Shown here one piece after another: positions 60,658-64,000 of a stretch of 64,000 nucleotides of DNA. Origin of the DNA: Bacteroidales bacterium. GTDB lineage: Bacteria > Bacteroidota > Bacteroidia > Bacteroidales > Muribaculaceae. The stretch is taken from NCBI GenBank assembly GCA_020860515.1, contig JAJBUG010000064.1, positions 1 through 64,000 on the forward strand, given 5' to 3'. Below the pieces are notes generated by a model. The model was not told where the DNA came from and did no database searches. It saw only the letters and a program-made list of their open reading frames with translations. How positions within the stretch are numbered: position 1 is the stretch's first letter; each line of letters opens with the position of its first letter. The translations under genes and the position numbers were made by a program.

Positions 60658-62815
60658 TTATCAGATCGATTGCTTTGCGTGAAAGTTCGATTGGATCGCC
60701 CACTGCAGTTGATGGATATTCATTGTGCTGCAGTGTCCAAGGCTCTTCGATGGCATAATAGTCAATAGTTTCGAGTTCTTGCTTGCCATTGAGCACATCG
60801 GTAAGGGTAGCAAAGAACGCTTGCCAGCGAGGCAGGTAAAAGTCGCGCAGAAGGCCGTTCCATTCCTTATGGGCATAGTCGCGCAGTTTGCCAGCATCTG
60901 CATTCTCGCGAGCGCCCCAGGTGGTGATTTGCACTCGGGCATTCCACTCGTATTGGTCTTTCTCCTCGGGGGTAGTGCCTGCATTGCGAGCAAATTCGAT
61001 CCAACGTCCTACCCCAAACTCGGGTCGCGAGCCCAGTAATTCATCTTGCATCATCAGCAAGTCAATGAATCGCTGAGAATTTTTCTCAAATCCCTCCTTA
61101 TGAAATGCCTTATAGTCGGCTATGGCATGTTGGTAAGCAAGGCGTGCCTCATCGGCAATAGCCTGGCGAGTAATATCCACCAAGTCATATTCAAAATTAT
61201 TGTTACCCCGATAATTTTCGGCCACTTCGTTCATCAATTCGGCAGCGCGGCGAGTGTCGGCAGGATCATAGTACATGGCCATCTTGCTCCAGCTCGAAGC
61301 TTGTTTATTGTCGAGATTAGGTCGGCAGCAGAAAATTGACTCTGTGGTGCCTTGCTGGATATTTCCCTCGGGACAGTTGTAAATGCTGTTTCCAAGGATA
61401 TGCCAAGCCTCAAGCACCTTGTCGTCACAGCGTCCGTAGCGCGCCGAGGTGTATTCTTTAAGCCATTCTTCTTTGTTCACATCCTCGCTGCGCCAAGGCA
61501 GTTCGCTCATCAATTCGTACATCACCGGATTATTCTCAGAACCCTCCATTGTGAAGCCAATTCCCTTGAGATGGGCAGCCAATTGATTTGTCTTTGTGGC
61601 CTTATAGTTGGCGAGCAGCTGGTCCATGCGACCGTGTAGGCCTACATTCCCGCCAAAATTCTCAAGCATGCACATCAGCCACTCGTGTTTGCCAAAGCCA
61701 TTTTTTCGCTGTGCTTTGCTTGGAATGCCCCACATTGGCTTGCACTCACTGAATAAGTCAAGCACCAACAGATCGCCTTGGTTAAGATTATCAATCATTT
61801 CCTCGTTGGGATTGCCGCTCCAAGCCTGGATTACCCAGACTGATTTCGGATTGTTGCGCTTCATTGCCTCCATCACGGCTTGACCAGCCCCCACAAAGTC
61901 GAGATTTTCTCCACCGTTTTCATGGAAAGGATCCATCGAATAATATTTAGCCTTTCCGTAGAGCTTTTCCAATTCTTCATAATAAACCTTGGCAATATCT
62001 GCATAACTGCTATCGGTTGACATCAGGAAAGCCGGACGCACAAAGCCATTCCAGGGCTTCATATTTTTGGTGATATTCAGGCCCAACTTTTCATCGGCAT
62101 TGTGAGGCATCATGCCAGCAAAGCCTGGCAGCACGGGCTCCATCCCCCACTCCTTCATTCGGGCAAGTATTTTCTTTTGCAAATCCTCCTGACGCTCGTA
62201 CCATGAATCAGGATTTGGTCCGCCCCAACCCTCAAGGTTGTTCATGGCCCACCAAGCCAAGAATGCCGGTCCGGCTATGAATTCATTCACTTCGTCCTTG
62301 GTGTAGCCTAATCTTATTAACATATTGCGATAAACACATTCCTCGCCCACGGCAGCCAATGGCAGATTCACACCATGCAATGCCATCCAATCAAGCTCTT
62401 GTTCCCAACGAGCCCAATCCCAGAAAGGCATCGTGTAACTAAAAGTGCAATAGTTAAAATCATAACAATGCTCATAAGGATTCTCATGACGCTCTTTCTG
62501 CTCAACCTTTGGCAGAGGATTTGGCAACTCAGCAGTCATGCCATTCCAACTGAGATGAATGCCCGCATGATGCTTGAGATACCAATTCAGACCCACAGCC
62601 TGATTGATATAATTGTTGGCTCGGATTACCACCTTGTTGCCTTGCTGGTCAAGTTCGAAATAATTTGTCTTCGACGGCTTTATTTCCAATTTGAAATTCT
62701 TCGAGGCACCCGGATCGATGCGGTCAATCATTGCAGCCGCTGGGTTGGCTGACCAGCCAGCCAATGCCGACACAATACTAATCACAATTGCAAATATAAT
62801 CTTTCTCATAATCAT
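60647..62815 (-). CDS. GH89 alpha-N-acetylglucosaminidase (NAGLU-like)
   Basis: A 722-residue exported enzyme: signal peptide MIMRKIIFAIVISIVSALAG, NAGLU N-domain (to about residue 110), TIM-barrel with the catalytic acids expected in DPFHENGGENLDFV and GFTMEGSENNPVMYEL, and a C-terminal helical domain. It removes alpha-linked GlcNAc from heparan sulfate, mucin-type or other glycans. It overlaps GH92 at its start (ATGA) and the acetyltransferase at its end, so the three are expressed together. Confidence 0.94.
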   Translation of the reverse strand: MIMRKIIFAIVISIVSALAGWSANPAAAMIDRIDPGASKNFKLEIKPSKTNYFELDQQGNKVVIRANNYINQAVGLNWYLKHHAGIHLSWNGMTAELPNPLPKVEQKERHENPYEHCYDFNYCTFSYTMPFWDWARWEQELDWMALHGVNLPLAAVGEECVYRNMLIRLGYTKDEVNEFIAGPAFLAWWAMNNLEGWGGPNPDSWYERQEDLQKKILARMKEWGMEPVLPGFAGMMPHNADEKLGLNITKNMKPWNGFVRPAFLMSTDSSYADIAKVYYEELEKLYGKAKYYSMDPFHENGGENLDFVGAGQAVMEAMKRNNPKSVWVIQAWSGNPNEEMIDNLNQGDLLVLDLFSECKPMWGIPSKAQRKNGFGKHEWLMCMLENFGGNVGLHGRMDQLLANYKATKTNQLAAHLKGIGFTMEGSENNPVMYELMSELPWRSEDVNKEEWLKEYTSARYGRCDDKVLEAWHILGNSIYNCPEGNIQQGTTESIFCCRPNLDNKQASSWSKMAMYYDPADTRRAAELMNEVAENYRGNNNFEYDLVDITRQAIADEARLAYQHAIADYKAFHKEGFEKNSQRFIDLLMMQDELLGSRPEFGVGRWIEFARNAGTTPEEKDQYEWNARVQITTWGARENADAGKLRDYAHKEWNGLLRDFYLPRWQAFFATLTDVLNGKQELETIDYYAIEEPWTLQHNEYPSTAVGDPIELSRKAIDLINAN

Positions 62816-64000
62816 TGGTTTTTCATTTTAAAGCGAATGGTCGAAGCATTCATTAGCTGGTCGTGGGTGATAAAGGGCTGAGTTTGGGCCACTCCATCAA
62901 TTTCCCATTTGTCAACATAAATTTTATCTGGTGCCCCCTCAGCCTCAATCACCAACTGATGTCCATCCTTGAATGAAATCGTGGTTCGCCTAAATGACGG
63001 CGAAGCAATCGCATACACTGGTACAGAGGGGCAAACCGGATAAAAGCCCAGAGCTGCGAACATATACCATGCCGACATCTGCCCGGCATCATCATTGCCA
63101 GCCAAGCCTCCAGGTTGGTTCAGACACTCTGTGTCCATTATATGACGCACTTCCTTTGCAGCACACCAAGGCTTGTCGGTATATGCATACATCCAGGCTA
63201 TTTGATGGCAAGGCTCGTTGCCGTGCCAATACCGATGCTCCGAGAACATTGAGTCAAGCTTCTGGGTAAAAGCCTCCTTGCCTCCCATCAATGTCATCAG
63301 CCCTTCAGGGTCATGAGGCACGTACCAAGTGTAATGGCATGGAGCACCCTCGGTGATGTGCTGAGAGAAAGCAAAGGGATTGTCGCCGCACCACTGTCCA
63401 TCGGCATGGCGCCCATCGGCATAGCCAGTGGCTGGATTGATCACATTGGCGTAATTTTTCGACCGAGCCATCAACTCCTTGTAATCCTGCTCATGACCAA
63501 GAGCCTTGGCAAGCTGCGCCAGAGCAAAATCATCATAGGCATATTCAAGCGTGCGTGATGTTTGTTCACGCTTATGGTAGGCCTCAGGCACTGAATCCTC
63601 CACAGGTATATATCCATACTTCAAATATGAATCCAAGGCTCTGCGGCCCTTCCCCTCAGAATATTCGTATGGCGTAGGCATTTCGAAAGCATTCTTTCGC
63701 AGTCCTTCGTAAGCTTTTTCCACATCAAAGTTGGTGACACCTTTAAGATATGCATCAGCTATAGCCGAAGCGCAATGGTCGCCTATCATGGCTGCAGTGT
63801 AGCTGTTCCAGCAAGGAAAGATAGGCATCCAACCGCCCTGCTCGTATTTATCTACCAGGCTTTGCATCATATCGCCAGTCATTGATGGGAATAGCAGCAC
63901 ATACAGCGGATGCAAGGCTCGGTAAGTGTCCCACATGCTGAAGCCATCGTAATAAGCACTTTGCCAAGTATCATTATGCAGCAAATCACGCCTGTCTAAG
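62812..64000 (-). CDS. GH92 alpha-mannosidase, C-terminal part (truncated by the window)
   Basis: About 396 residues of the C-terminal portion of a GH92 exo-alpha-mannosidase; the frame is open through position 64000, so the N-terminus lies beyond the window. Motifs: FSMWDTYRALHPLYVL, GGWMPIFPCWNSYTAAMIGD, TLEYAYDDFALAQLAKALG and GNDDAGQMSAWYMFAALGFYPVCP. GH92 enzymes are Ca2+-dependent mannosidases acting on N-glycans. First of the GH92-GH89-acetyltransferase operon (minus strand). Confidence 0.93.
   Translation of the reverse strand, partial: LDRRDLLHNDTWQSAYYDGFSMWDTYRALHPLYVLLFPSMTGDMMQSLVDKYEQGGWMPIFPCWNSYTAAMIGDHCASAIADAYLKGVTNFDVEKAYEGLRKNAFEMPTPYEYSEGKGRRALDSYLKYGYIPVEDSVPEAYHKREQTSRTLEYAYDDFALAQLAKALGHEQDYKELMARSKNYANVINPATGYADGRHADGQWCGDNPFAFSQHITEGAPCHYTWYVPHDPEGLMTLMGGKEAFTQKLDSMFSEHRYWHGNEPCHQIAWMYAYTDKPWCAAKEVRHIMDTECLNQPGGLAGNDDAGQMSAWYMFAALGFYPVCPSVPVYAIASPSFRRTTISFKDGHQLVIEAEGAPDKIYVDKWEIDGVAQTQPFITHDQLMNASTIRFKMKNQ

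Overview
The window looks like a chromosomal segment of a Bacteroidota member, order Bacteroidales, probably a gut or host-associated lineage. Sequence evidence: most promoters have the Bacteroidota form TTTG-N19..21-TAnnTTTG; start codons lack Shine-Dalgarno sequences; three secreted proteins end in type IX secretion (T9SS) sorting tails; and there are genes for the order-typical families DUF4954 and DUF4290, PorT-like barrels and GH89/GH92 glycosidases. Family level (Muribaculaceae-like) is only an impression. No rRNA, tRNA, CRISPR array, transposase or phage gene was seen.

Layout: 0.1-5.0 kb, a MacB-type efflux operon (HlyD adaptor, two permeases, ATPase, minus strand). 5.1-10.9 kb, a plus-strand run: DUF4160/DUF2442 pair, a partial nonulosonic-acid (legionaminic/sialic-like) set legB-neuD-neuB, an LtaS-like transferase and a PAP2 phosphatase. 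10.9-17.4 kb, minus strand: TPR protein, M16 protease, ackA, pta. 17.6-20.1 kb: HsdR_N-type nuclease-like protein, holA, fabG. 20.1-25.4 kb, minus strand: OmpA lipoprotein, PorT-like barrel and two tandem T9SS-exported paralogues, each broken by a +1 frameshift in a G6 tract. 25.7-30.9 kb, minus strand: two ABC systems around a YtrA-type GntR regulator, then a TraB/GumN protein. 31.2-34.3 kb: prmC, recX and a second sulfatase-fold transferase. 34.4-36.5 kb, minus: OmpA protein, small acidic protein, rimM, DUF4290. 36.6-43.9 kb: DUF4954, glmS, convergent carB. 44.1-48.2 kb: YitT protein, OM barrel, bioA, bioF. 48.2-51.3 kb: a PKD-like secreted protein behind a structured leader, a two-TM ion channel, a lipoprotein nitroreductase. 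51.3-59.5 kb: NrtR-like Nudix protein, luxS, TPR-TM-AraC regulator, large T9SS protein, urea transporter, MFS transporter. 59.5-64.0 kb, minus: translationally overlapping GH92, GH89 (NAGLU-like) and HGSNAT-like membrane acetyltransferase genes; the GH92 gene runs off the window.

Most genes are ordinary; the unusual signal is in the spacers. (1) A stem-loop element with a conserved GCGTYAG loop and covarying stems occurs five times, always in sense orientation upstream of a gene. (2) An almost identical promoter plus +1 hairpin cassette precedes the M16 protease and TraB genes. (3) Several 5' leaders consist of short AT-rich tandem arrays (TTTTACG/TTTTAAG, TTAAAGACC, ACAAATTAC), some with inverted partner arrays. 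(4) Convergent genes are separated by very long perfect palindromes, one running exactly from stop codon to stop codon. (5) GNA-triloop hairpins sit just behind minus-strand genes. (6) Four consecutive perfect hairpins lie in the leader of the secreted gene at 48.8 kb. All of this was read by eye; no search or folding was run.
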